Below are positions 11,831-23,195 of a stretch of 64,000 nucleotides of DNA, one piece after another; position 1 is the first letter of the stretch; every line of letters starts with the position of its first letter. This DNA comes from Gymnothorax reevesii. Lineage: Eukaryota; Chordata; Actinopteri; Anguilliformes; Muraenidae. The notes beneath the pieces are model-generated. The model was not told the DNA's origin. It was given only the letters and a program-made list of their open reading frames with translations, and did no database searches. Location: assembly GCA_029721435.1 (NCBI GenBank), contig CM056573.1, forward strand, positions 49,884,501 through 49,948,500, in the 5' to 3' direction. The translations under genes were made by a program, and so were the position numbers.

Positions 11831-12060
11831 GGGCGGCGCAGTGGGGGAACTCAGTGTGGAATCTGCATGTCATCCCCTTGTTTGCGTGGGTTTTCGACAG
11901 GTACCCTGGTTTCCTCCCACAGTCCAATGACCTGCATACCAGGCTAATTGCACTCTAAATTGCCTGTAGGTATGAGTGTGTGAATTAAAGGTGTTTGCGC
12001 CTTGTGATGGATTGGCAAGCTGTCAATGGTGTGTCCCTGCATTTCGCCCCTATCCTTTGC
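11831..12060 (+). repeat. DANA-like tRNA-derived SINE body
   Basis: It begins GGCGGCGCAGTGGGGG and continues GTGTGGAATCTGCATG, then the well-known blocks TTTGCGTGGGTTTTC, GGTTTCCTCCCACAGTCCAA and CTAAATTGCC, and ends around CCTTGTGATGGATTGGCAA. This order is that of fish tRNA-derived SINEs of the DANA/mermaid kind. Most of the tRNA-like promoter head is missing between the first two blocks, so the copy is internally deleted and cannot be transcribed normally. Confidence 0.75.
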
Positions 12061-14299
12061 TGCTCTGCTATCAGTTCCAAGGTATCAGAAGCAACCAAGT
12101 TCACTCTGGTCAAAGTTCAGCGCCTCTAGTGCAATGCGTTGTTCGTCCATGAGTGCATACCTGAAAATATCTGTATATTTCAGCTAATTATACAGTTATT
12201 TAACAAGCATTTTAAATGACTTGTGTAGAGTACAAGAAAAAATGTCTCAAAAGTTAACGGAGTATCGCTGAGAGTAAAAAGCATGTGCTGTTTTGCTGAT
12301 ACAGTATTAGACAGGTAAAGTAAAACACATTATCAAGCTACATATTTTCACAACACACTTAGATTACTGAGCTCGATGACTTGGATTTCACATGATTGAG
12401 GGAAGCAACTCAATAATTGCATAAATACATAACTGGTCAAAAGTTTTCCAAACCATGTGAATGTAGATACCCACATTCATGAGATATGCCATTAAAAATA
12501 ATATTGAGATTGTATCAAGACTCGCTTCTGAAATTTACAATGACCGAGAGCTGACATGGTTACCACTCCCCACCAACGGATTTGCCGTGCTTTAACTTGT
12601 TCATGTTACTGATTGGACAAACTTTGCCTCATTATACTAGATAAGTTTTGCTTGTTTGCAATTAAAATCATCTTGATGAGAATATCAAAAGATTGTATGG
12701 AGGCCAGAAGGAATGATTCACCTCAAACTGATGAATAATTCATAAAATTACAAGTCAGTGCAGTTTCCAGCTGAATTCCTCCAACCCTGTCTTCCAGTGG
12801 CCAAATAATATCATAGTGTGTCTAAGTCTTAGAACAGAATATTTTCTGATTGAAAATTATCCTCTTCTATGTTTTCTCAGTGATAGGGTACCAAGATTGT
12901 CTCTGAAGTTGGATTCACACCAGTGGCTTTAGTCATTACTTCAGTCTCAGTGCTCAGGAAGCCAGCCTCCATTAGCGATGGGGGATTTCAGGAGGATGAA
13001 GATAATAACTAAGTATTACTTGTGGAATGTGAGACCCTAATCCCATTAAAAGGAGACCATCTTGCATGCTTAGCTGGTACAGGTGTAAAGAACTTAGAGT
13101 ATGTTCTGAGTTTGTAGACCATTTGATTAAAAGGACTAACTTAAATGTAAAACTTTTGTCAGCAATTCAGTCCATCCCAAAATCAAACTGGAAACACTCT
13201 CCCTAGATGAACGCCTTGGAGAAAAAGTCTTGGCTGATATTTAGTCGTCCAAAGCAAATTTTCATGCTTCAGTTTCTTTTGTTATTTCTTGATTTTCAAT
13301 GTACTGGGAAGGAAAAATACTAGGCACAATTTTTGAATAATGGATTTCATAAAAGCAGGTAAATTTTTTGGTAACAAGCTAAAAAAAAAGAAAAAAGAGG
13401 TATAAGGGGACCTGTGAAAAACATTTCAAAATTGCATGATTTCAAGAGTGGCTTAGATTCCTCAATTGTTCTTTGCATTCATTCAGTGTAAGTGTCTCTG
13501 GTTGGTCACTATTACAGTGCTACTAAGGTTCATTGAGAAGATAGTGAAAATGAATGTCATCCGACACAACTGATATGAAATATACACATCAGTGTATATA
13601 CATCATACACATTGACCCAAAATCCCAACAACAAGAGTTCCTGAAATCCTTAACACACACCTGCACTATAGATCTATCCCTGCATGTTGGCTTGCCATAT
13701 GCATGTCAACAACAGCCTACACTGCCCAGGCCCCAGGCATACACAGAACAAGACCTTGCATAACTCCAAACCAAAGCAAAAATCAGAGTGTTTGATTTTA
13801 GATAAGATGTGTCATTGAACCCTGTGGGGTACTTTGTCTTCTGCATTGACCCATTCTTGTTGCTTACTAGCAGCTGGCAGCCCCCGAGCAGCGTCCAGTG
13901 ATCAACTCCAATTCTAAAGCCAGCGCCTGTTTTATTGATATTTTCCATTATATTGGGCAACAATGGCTCCAATTCGTGCGGATATGTAATTCAGTGTAAA
14001 AATGTTACCCAACCCCCAAGAGCAATGAAGGCTTCTTTTGTGCCATTTCAGCGTTTCTGCGACCCAACTGTCAGAAAAACTATGCAAAAACTTTTATCTG
14101 AATAGGTAACCCTTTTGGAACCATGTAGCGTTCGCAATCAGCATTTTTCTCCCTTTTACAATTGTTTTCAAACTGCTGTGGGCCACATTGCAGCAGATAT
14201 TATCCACAACCCGGTTGAAATGTTGCACACTACATCACCTTCATTACACGCAGATACACCAATAATGGATGCTGGCCGTCTAATCGATTCAGCTATGCG
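12061..14299. other. no gene seen
   Basis: AT-rich unique-looking sequence. Open frames such as 13554-13763 (+) and 13706-13972 (-) are short and show no domains. No mobile-element termini were recognised. Confidence 0.4.
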
Positions 14300-15420
14300 C
14301 GATTGAATGTTGTCATGTTCAAGTTATTAGGCACACCGTCAGTTCAGTTTTGGTAAAATTTGCTGTCATATGCGCGGATAATAATCCACAGCAAGTCATC
14401 TGAACGCTATTCAACCTCAATAGGCGGAGTTTTCATCAACAATCATCAAGGGTAATACTGGTACTTGACTGACGGCAAGTTTGGTTTCGGTTGGATGATA
14501 GTGGGGAACATACAGCGTGCGAAGGCTGGTTAAAAGGAACAGACTGCACTTAATGTGTCCTGAACAGTCGCCGACGTGATCTGGCGAATTATCCGGCCAA
14601 CGCCGACGCGATACCGACCGACGGACGTCTCACCTGGGATTTTAAGAAACCATGATAGTCAATGATAGATTTAGGGTAACGTTTCAGCTTGTAGCGAAAG
14701 AATCCGCGCTAGCACTAGCTGGTTAGCTAACCAGCAGTATTTGGATAACGTTACGGTTTGTGATCAATTTGTGTTGCTTGGCTCGTTATCTTGCTCATTA
14801 GCGGACTACAGTTTTAAGGCTGACCGCGAATTACCCAACGTCGGTCATAAATGCGGTGATGGCTACTTAACGCTGGCTTGGCAAGTCATTGCAGCGTCAA
14901 AGAGGAAGAATAACATTTTCTACCATCACATCATCATTTTACGTTTCGCTATATTCTCGGGAATCGCCGAATCTATTGCATCAAATGTCATCATTCTTAG
15001 CGGAGTGATTGGGTCGGCAGGCGATTGTATGTTCGTTATTAATTGGTCCAGCATCTCGCATCGTCCGTAATTTATTTTACATTGCTAGCTAAATAGCTAA
15101 CGTTACCTGTCTTACGTCAGAAATTTGTTCTCAAGCCAGGAATCTCATCTCGCCTCTGCGAGTTTAGGAAGTATCTTAGTCAGCGAACTGTTCCGTTAAA
15201 ATACCAAGAAACCCTGTTAACGTTTGCAGGCGTTACTAGCTAAGTTGATGCTGTAACTAAAATAGCAGGCACCGATTTCATACGAGAAGGACGGATGAAT
15301 CCGGTCGGCGGATATGTAAAGTGCGCGTCGTAATTAGCTATTCTGATAATAATTATTCACTAACGTTAGCTAGCTGTCAACGTCTAGCCATCGGTCTTAA
15401 ATTAGCTAGCTGGCCGGCGG

Positions 15421-15467
15421 CAGCAAAATGGATGTATTGACACATTGAGTCGTGCCTGCTTTGTAAG
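15421..15467 (+). other. possible end of a 5' non-coding exon
   Basis: A good splice donor (TAAG followed by GTGAGC at 15468) lies in the CpG-rich region. A matching acceptor with a short pyrimidine tract (TTTCTTCTAG) ends at 16111. Together they would define an intron of 15468-16111 in the 5' untranslated region. A tiny upstream frame (ATG at 15429, stop at 15447) would lie in this exon. The exon's start is unknown, and this is inferred from splice motifs only. Confidence 0.35.
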
Positions 15468-16111
15468 GTGAGCAGCTGATACTTAACTTGGTCAAATTAA
15501 GGTATTTAATGTTAGTCAGTGTTACCTCGTAGCAAGCTATGTATTATTCCGTAACATTAACGTCAGGCTCCCGTCATTCGTATTAGCCTGCTAACGCTGA
15601 TGTTAATTGGTAATGATACTGTGTTGACTTGTTCGCTTATCTTAGAAGTTGCTGGAATTGGCTGGCGAACTAATTAGTTAGTTACACTAGTTGGCTTTGC
15701 TGCTCACTTCGTTGGTTAGCTAAGTAAGTTAGCTTCCACTGCAGCACAATGATTAATTCGGTCTGACTATGAATTGAACTTATGTAACTCTATCTGGCTG
15801 GCAAGCGAGCCAAAATGGGGACATATGGAATTGGCTTACTGCCCATCAGCCATGTAAAAGTTTAACGTTAAATTAACGTTTACTTCAGTAATATTAACGG
15901 AGTCAGATTTTTGTGTCTCAGCGGGCCAGTTATTTCGCTGGGCGACTTGTTTGATGATCTTCATTTCGTGTTTGTGTATCGGTTGTAGGCAGGCAGCAGC
16001 GTTGATCGAAGTTTGGGAATCTGTCCAGAGTCTGCCTGGCGAGAGGATAATGTTAGCAGACATTAGTTAGCTGGGTACGTTAGCGAGCTAAATGAACATT
16101 ATTTCTTCTAG

Positions 16112-16204
16112 TCACCCGGAGACAAGCGAGCCCGACCATATAGAAATACATAGACTGGGGCTGACATTCAAAGTTCTGAACGTTTACAATAACGTTTCGT
16201 AACT
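16112..16204 (+). other. probable 5' untranslated part of the coding exon
   Basis: The segment lies between the candidate acceptor TTTCTTCTAG (ending 16111) and the ATG at 16205. It contains no ATG, so translation would start at 16205 if the acceptor is used. Confidence 0.4.
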
Positions 16205-16468
16205 ATGGCGGAGTTGGGGGAGAACAGTAGGTTGTCTTCACCCGCCAACGTAAACTATACGGAAAATAAATGGGCTCTGACTGGGGATGAGACCGAGGAA
16301 GAATTCCAATGCAAAGAATCTGTGTCGAACGGTGATTGTGGGGTTCCAGCCACGATTGGTTCCGACTCACTGAGCAAACACGACAGCCTGGGACTGGAAA
16401 CGGTCAACATCACCTCCGCCGGACTTGACGCAAAATCTGAGATACCCCGAAGAAGCAGTATTATAAAG
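16205..16468 (+). CDS. first coding exon of an unidentified host gene
   Basis: An 88-codon exon from ATG at 16205 to AAG at 16468, followed by the consensus donor GTAAGC, leaving phase 0. The peptide is hydrophilic, acidic and serine-rich with no signal peptide or membrane segment, and it looks like the disordered start of an intracellular protein. It ends EIPRRSSIIK. RRSS is a basophilic-kinase type site and SIIK is close to the SILK-type motif that docks protein phosphatase 1; both are motif-level inferences. I do not recognise the protein and found no second exon up to 64 kb, so the first intron may be very long. The CpG-rich upstream region and balanced codon use support a real gene. A likely 5' untranslated part of this exon begins at 16112. 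Confidence 0.7.
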
Positions 16469-16568
16469 GTAAGCTGAGGTATTGGTAAACACGTTGCTGC
16501 GCATCATGCTGGCGATTGCCAGGCATTTGGAAAGGCACTTAAGATGGCATATAGCTAACGGTCTATGC

Positions 16569-16881
16569 CGGGGTGGGCAATTCCGGTCCAGGAGGTCCGG
16601 TGTCTAATGCAAGTTTTTATTTCTATCAGTTACCCCGACTAATTGAGTTAATTGATTGCATATGCAAGTATAGATTTGTGCAAAGATTAGATCAAAGAAA
16701 AATGTTTTATGGCGGGAGACAAGAACAGTGTTGGTGGTCATTCATGATATCATGATAATACAAAGAAATGTGCCAGAAATGTTTGATTTCATAGTTGGGC
16801 TAATTTAGATAATCAACTAATTAAACGCCAGAAGTTTGTGTGAAAACACGAGACAGATAAGGCCCTCTTTGCCCACCTCTG
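16569..16881. mobile_element. hAT-type MITE, 313 bp, 8-bp duplication
   Basis: Flanked by a perfect 8-bp direct repeat GTCTATGC (16561-16568 and 16882-16889). The ends are CGGGGTGGGCAA and, inverted, CAGAGGTGGGCAA. An 8-bp duplication with CAG-GGTGGGCAA ends is characteristic of the hAT superfamily. It has no coding capacity and sits 100 bp into the presumed first intron. Confidence 0.85.
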
Positions 16882-16889
16882 GTCTATGC

Positions 16890-18907
16890 GGTCATGTAGA
16901 GCGAGACCTTTTTGCAGAAATTGACATTCCAACTGTGCACTTAACCTCCACGCATTATGGCTTAAAATAATTACTGTTAATGGAGACGCGCTTGTTCTGA
17001 GTCGTGTTGTTAGACCCATCGATTAGAAACTAATTGAGCTGCGGATTATGATAATAATCCAGTATTATCTGTTAGCTACTTTGTATGTGCGCAAGAATGG
17101 ACCATTGCCCCTTAAAATGTTTTGATAGTGAAAAAATAACATTTCTATGGTAAACAGAGACGTCAGCCCATGGTACATTATGAAATAATGTAGCTTATGA
17201 TCTATTAAATATACATTATTTAAGTATACATGCATTGACAATGTATAAAATACAGTGGAATGAATAGGTTGACCTGGAGCGCAACGTATATAATGATTAT
17301 TCCCTTAATTAGAATCTCTGTTGTCTTGATTGTGTTGTGGTGTTGTTTTAACTTTATTGACTGTGTTATTGTGCATATGAGTTGTATTGCTCTTGCTCAG
17401 TTTTTGCAAAGGAAACTTGATGAATAGTGTAATTTCAGGTTGTTTTGCATCTTTGCTAGGATTTAGTATGTTGAGATGCAGTGTTTCTGACCTAGGAATC
17501 GGCTAGATGCTGAAAGCGATTTTGATCCTTTTCAATAATCCATCATTGAGGGGGAAAAGCCCTAGATCAGTGTAGTTTATTTTTTTTTACTCAGACAGTC
17601 TATTTAAGTACAGTATGTATCATGTAAGCCAAAAATACGTCCTTGCAGCTGCTAATGTATGGGCTGAATCGGTAGTCTGGTAGATGAGCAGCCTACTTGT
17701 AATTACAAGACTGAAGTACAAACCCTTCATGTTTTTTCATTTCTCTGTTCTGCTCCCCTTTCAGAACAAATGCAAGCATGCATCTTCAATGTTGAAATCT
17801 TCATTAGCCTCTGTAATCAATTTGATCACTTAGGTGCATGTCCAGACCTTATTTCAAAGTGCAAATGCTGAGAAAATTTGGCTTTTCCTTTTCGAAAAAA
17901 CTCACAGAAATGAAGTGTCGAAGAAGCCACATATTAAGAACTTTCCCCTTTGTACAGGGTATTGATCTGGTTATAAATTGTTTCAGCTACGGTAGGAGGA
18001 GGTGCACCCAGCTGCAGGAAAGTGCTCTTGGTGCCATAATTAACACTTCAGGGCTTGGTAGACCAAATTTTATTGACAGATTCTGTGCTGATTATCCCGT
18101 TTCACGGCTGCCACATGACAGCACAGTGCCTAATGTTAAAATAGCAGGAGATGCATTCATTAGATAGAAATACTGACTGAGTGTGTGGCACAGCTGTTTA
18201 TTTCAAATGGATGGTGCACATTGATTAGAGCCGTCATGTCTTACATTGGTGTCTTGATGAAAATAAATGACTGGCTTCTGTGTTCCCTGTGGCATTTGGC
18301 CAGATTTAGAAAGGATGTGTCCAGTTGTTCTTGGCATCTGATGATCTGACACTGATGGGACCGAGCACAGTGAGTCGATTAACGAAAAGGATGTGTTGTG
18401 TACCATTCTTGCCCTGAATCATCGTGGTTTAACATATATCTAGCCCAGTGTTATATTTATGATGTTAAAGGCAAACTTAAATGAAAAAGCAGCAATGAAC
18501 TTGAAGTTTCATTGGTCTACTGATAAAATGATCTGTCACACTGTAAATCTGGGACCTCCGATCTACCCTGCTGTTGTGTTGCGTCTTTCTTGTGCTATGA
18601 AAACTCTTCTTATAGCCCTGGAAGTGGAGGGGTTCATCATCCTAGAATTGCCTTGTTTTTTTTTATGAAGGTTGGAGCAATGATTGAAGTTTCTGTTGCC
18701 TTGTCAGGTTAAAGATGTGAAATGAAGTGGAGGGGTTGACTTTGAGGATTCCAGGCATTAGCCTGTAACTTGATGGTTATGGAAATGGAAAATGTCACTT
18801 TTATTGCAAGCTATATCTGATGAATAACACATGGTGAGGACAAGGGCTCAGGGCACACTGCTCATTAAGAACCACTGTTTACGTGAACAAAGGCTTTGCT
18901 TTTAGTT
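16890..18907 (+). other. presumed intron, no exon seen
   Basis: AT-rich sequence without recognisable exons. Around 18000-18420 the sequence is less repetitive and of mixed composition, so it could hold a conserved non-coding element, but nothing in it can be tested by eye. Confidence 0.35.
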
Positions 18908-19186
18908 TTATTACCTCCGCAAAGCAGGTTATGTTTTCACCCATGTCTGTCTGTCTGTTTATTTATTAACAGGATAGCTCCAAAAGGTATGAATGAATTG
19001 GCATGAAATTTGGCCGAAGTGGTACTCCAAGGATGAGTTGATTCAGTTTTGGAAGTGATCTGGATGATATTCTGGATCATAGATCCGGAAGAAGTTAAAT
19101 TGTACCTGAATAGAGTGATTGTCCCTGATGTTACCAATAATACTGACATATGGCTTGGTGGAGGTAGGCGCTCTACTGAGTGCTCT
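18908..19186 (-). mobile_element. HINE-like element, ACCTCCGCCA family, minus strand
   Basis: The terminal hairpin at 18913-18929 (ACCTCC-GCAAAGC-AGGT, slightly decayed) pairs with the subterminal motif TGGTGGAGGT at 19156-19165. A GTCTGTCTGTCTGTTT stretch lies just inside the hairpin. The far end carries GCGCTCTACTGAGTGCTC, which has a counterpart (GCACTCAGAAAGCGC) at the start of the copy at 1372. It is the opposite-orientation sister of that element. Confidence 0.55.
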
Positions 19187-19325
19187 TGGATTTGCCCCTT
19201 AATGAAGTGGTTTGAGAAAGGACGGTGTTTTGAGGCTATGATTTGTCGTAGATTAAAATTTGGCCTCCCTTAAAAACTCAAGAATTATCCAAAAAAAAAA
19301 GAAAAAGCAAGACTGCTTGGTCATC

Positions 19326-19600
19326 ACTATCCCCCGCCAAGATCTAGGGCCATTAATCAGTATGCAAAGTTTCAATAATTTGTCTACGGTACTGTCTGAG
19401 AAAGCCTGTCTCCATTAAACACTATGCACAAAGTAAATTGTTTCGATCCTGGGGTCATAACTCCGTTAAGAATAAAAAGAGCTTCAACATAGATTTCTGA
19501 ACTCAACCTTGATCATGACTGGTTAAGCTGGCATGCAAAATTAGTAGGTTTTCAGGAAACTTGTCTCCTTTGAAAGTGTCACAGAAAGATCAACGGAACC
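19326..19600 (+). mobile_element. 5' part of a CCCCCGCC-family HINE-like element
   Basis: It begins TATCCCCCGCCAAGA (from 19329), the subterminal motif of the family at 127-342 and 57352-57716. Internal stretches such as TCTGAGAAAGCCTGTCTCC and GGTCATAACTCCGTTAAGAA resemble that family. No closing hairpin is found, so the 3' end is lost. Confidence 0.35.
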
Positions 19601-19737
19601 CAATCCTTTTATCTCCTGCTCCACTTCATGGCAATGGATAATGACAATCCAATCTTTACTGTAATGTCGTGGAGGCAGCCTGCTGACTTAAACAAAATTT
19701 GTTACAAAGCTGAATGTACTAATCATGAAACTACTGT

Positions 19738-19842
19738 GGGATGTGTTTTTCCAAAATCACAGATGCTAACTTGCATAGTTGGGCCCATTGACAATGAATG
19801 GACGAACTATGTAAGTTAAACTACACTTGGGAAACGCGCCCC
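19738..19842. mobile_element. short MITE with GGGATGTGTTT-type ends
   Basis: The left end GGGATGTGTTTTTCC is inverted at the right end as GGGAAACGCGCCCC. Inside is CACAGATGCTAACTTGCATAG. A closely related segment lies at 24021-24075. It is non-coding and about 105 bp long. Confidence 0.5.
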
Positions 19843-21340
19843 TGACTTGGTTTTTGTATTGAATGATGTCCATAATTTTATTTATTTATTTATTTATTTA
19901 TTTTTTACATTTATGTATTTATTCATTTATTTTTGGCCATAATTGGGGTCAAGCGTGGAGAGAGGAATAGCTCTTTCATTTTAATGATGAATAAAAGATA
20001 GAAAAAGCAATGAAAGTCACTAGCAGAAACATGCCTCTTTCAAAAGGGAGTCTGACATTACTTGGCAAATTGAGTCATCCTATTTCCCCGTCCTAGAATC
20101 TAAGCAAATATGCATGACCTGACCTTGTGGTAAAGAATTACTATACCTCAACAAGATGCTGGAAAAGGCTTACCTGTGGGCTAGATGACCGATGAGATGG
20201 ATACCTGCGTGGGTGAGGCTTTGCACTGGGGTTGTGCTCATGTCCATGTACTGTTTCTGTTATAACTACCCCCCCAGCCTAAGACATTCATGCTGTAGCA
20301 TGTCTGGTTTTCTGACTTACCTAGGTTGTGCTGCACTGTGTTGCTTTGAATTATTTAGAAAATGGAGATGCCTGCCTAATACAGGAATTAAAATATGTCG
20401 CGCTCAATACAATGTTATTATTTAATTTGAGATGCTCTCAAAAGGGTGCATTGTCATTTTTTTGTAATGTTTTATTGTATATTGTTTTGTTCACTTTATG
20501 ATTCATCTTATGCGTGGAAGTCTGTGAAAAATCCTCTCTCTGTCAACTGAGACGATGTTATGCTTTGGCACAGGGAGTTTCACATTCTCATATCTGCACA
20601 TCCCCACTCAGGCGCATACATTTGTGGCCATTGCATCTTCTTCTCAGGAAATGACTTCATTTCCCATTTGCTGAGAACTTGCTTTGTGCAGCACTATGTT
20701 CTGTAATTCAGCATGAAAAATTTTTCCTTAATTTGTGTTAATTTGTATTGAGAGAGAAATGATGTCAGTTGGGTGGACCGTCTGAGGTTTCAATTCAGGG
20801 CATAAAATCTGGCACCATAGTTTACTGTTTTTACTATTGTAGGATGTTGCAGCTTGTCATTTTGGGGTCTGTGTCGGACATTCTTCCCATTAGCAGCACA
20901 GACTTATTGTCTAGTTATGATGCCGCACTTTCGACGGTTGACTTTGTGATGTCCTTCAGCCCGACTAATTATAAAGCATAGCTATTCGTTTGGTGTCCTT
21001 TTCATTTCTTGTGCATTTTATTCAATAATGTTTAGTCTGATCCATTTTTCCATCATCCCTCTGACGATGAACTGAGGAGTAAAATAAAACATTGGCTGCG
21101 CATCTAGTGCAGCAGTGCCTGCTGTGGAAGTGGCCTCACGAGTTTCTTGTTTTCATTATTATTTTTATGGACTATCAATTGCGTCAGTGTATTGTGAGTG
21201 GAATTAAATTGTTTGTCGTTTTTCAATTTTTTGATTGGTCCCGCTTTGATAATGAACCAGTCCAAAATAATGTTTTGTAATACAGTAACGACCTGTGTTT
21301 TCACAGGATGTTGCACTTTTTACTTTGGTCCCCCCCCCCT

Positions 21341-21397
<57 letters not shown>

Positions 21398-23069
21398 CTT
21401 GGTTTCTTGGGAGCATGACGCCTTTATGATAATCAGAACTGAAAACATGAATCTGTGGGCCTCCAACAGCACTATGGACAAATGATGGAAATATGGGTAG
21501 GGAAGAACTGTTGAAGATTAGACTTTGTCACTGGTCTGAATAATGTTGGGATATTATTTTGCTCTGGGGCTATTCTACAGTATTTTGGACAAAAAATGTC
21601 ACCTCCACAACAGAATAATAGTTTTTCAAAATTTCACAAAGGTAGGATGCGATGTTTCCCTATTGTCATCCACATTATTTAACTAGGCACAGCTTGTCAC
21701 TGCAAGAGTAAATAAGAAGACCAAATTACCTTGCGAGTCAGTTATTTTAAAAAAAACTTGGTGCAAAAATATGCAATTCTCTGACGTACTACTACTTTGT
21801 TTTTGTTGTCATTAATATCAGACTCTAATCCGAAGTGTTCAAAATAATATTATGCATCAACCTATGAGTAAACTTCAACCCAACATAACCCTCGCAGGTG
21901 TTAACAAATACCTGTAACCTGCAATTTGTTTTTCCTAAGGTTTATGAGGTTGTCTCCTCAGCCTGCAAAATACTGTGGAATGATCCTTTTTAAGAGTATG
22001 GATACACCTCAAAGAAAATGAGCATGATGCAACTGATTAACATGCATTCATGGACATAGGCTTAGATGTGAGTGATCTATATAGCCAGGAGTCAAAAAAT
22101 GTCACCTTTGTATTAGTGAATGAATTAGTTTTACACTCCTTTTAGTAGTAACTGTGGAAGGAGAATGTTAGTTTTGTTTATTAAAATTAATCTGGCAACA
22201 GCATTTTTCATACAGATTTTACTGCAGCCCTGAAGGCAAGTGGACCACTTGGTTTTATTAGTTCAGTGGTTAAAATATGCTGCATTATCACAGTTGCAAT
22301 GATCCAGGGTCTGAAAGAATTGCAAATGCTACTTTTTCAGGTTTAAGATCTTCACCACTGAGACGCTTACTGTAAAATTTAGAGAAATTTTGCTGTCTGA
22401 ACATTTTCTACAAATTGCTACTCCATTTCATAGTTCCTGTACAACGTGTTATTTTTAGTACCTGTCGCACTGGGAATTTAAACACAACGCAAATGATTAC
22501 TATGCGATTCAATAACAGAGTAAAATTCAGCCAAAGGCTATAGCTTGGCAGGCTTTGTGAAGGAGGTCAGTGAAATTTTAAATTTGAAAAGCAGGCCATG
22601 AGTCTACTCTCCCTCGCTGGTAGCGGCTGGCTCTCACACATTTGAGAGGATGTGGTCATGAAAACAAAGCTTCACTCTTTAATTGGTAATTTGGTACCAT
22701 GACCCAGATGGAAACTTTAGCATGATGTTCAGTGTTAAGTTACTGGCCTGGAGTGGGATGTTTAGGGGATGTTGATCAGGGGCCTGAGTGAGAGGGTGGA
22801 GAGCTTCTGCGGAGGCTAAAAATTCTGCGGCTGTTGTCGAGATTGACAACAGTGTGTGTCTGAAAGCCGAGCTCTGACATAAAAAACGAAGAGAGAACTG
22901 CTGGATGTGTTCTGTTTAGCTTCCTGTTTCGTGCACTTCCGCTCCAGGGAAATGGGAAGAAGCTCGAGATAGTGTTGGCCACATGGTATCGATGAACACA
23001 CGCACTCAATTAATTCTGAGTTTTGCATGAAACTGCTCTCTCTGATTTGTCGGGTTTTAAGAATTCATG
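19843..23069 (+). other. presumed intron with simple repeats
   Basis: No exon recognised. It contains a TTTA microsatellite (about 19876-19902) and a long TG microsatellite (21343-21395) preceded by a C-run. The remainder is AT-rich. Confidence 0.4.
21343..21395. repeat. (TG)n microsatellite
   Basis: About 26 uninterrupted TG units preceded by a run of about ten C residues. This locus is expected to be length-polymorphic. Confidence 0.95.
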
Positions 23070-23077
23070 GTTGCATA

Positions 23078-23187
23078 CAGGGTTGTGATCAATTCCATTT
23101 TTATCATTTCCAATTCCACTTCAATTCCAAATGATATAATTCCACCCCAGTTCGTCAATTCCAATTCCGGAATTGACCCCAGTCCTG
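23078..23187. mobile_element. hAT-type MITE, 110 bp
   Basis: The ends CAGGGTTGTGATCAATTCC and, inverted, CAGGACTGGGGTCAATTCC match at most positions. Flanking 8-bp repeats GTTGCATA (23070-23077) and GTTGTATA (23188-23195) differ at one base. The interior is built of repeated AATTCCA motifs. Size and duplication length fit a non-autonomous hAT element. Confidence 0.75.
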
Positions 23188-23195
23188 GTTGTATA

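Larger units (their letters stand above)
14300..16204 (+). promoter_or_regulatory. CpG-rich promoter region of the host gene
   Basis: CpG dinucleotides are clearly denser here than in the flanks, for example around 14570-14640 and 15290-15330. The segment also has many copies of TAACGTTA- and GCTAGC-type palindromes, such as near 14715, 15095, 15362, 15868, 15885 and 16078. It runs directly into the first coding exon. No TATA box is evident. Identification as a promoter is an inference from base composition and position. Confidence 0.6.

Noticed and set aside
14741..15070. 109-codon plus-strand frame in the promoter region
   Set aside because: It lies in CpG-rich DNA with palindromic GCTAACGTTA sequence, where stops are rare. 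It has no domain and no donor site at its end.
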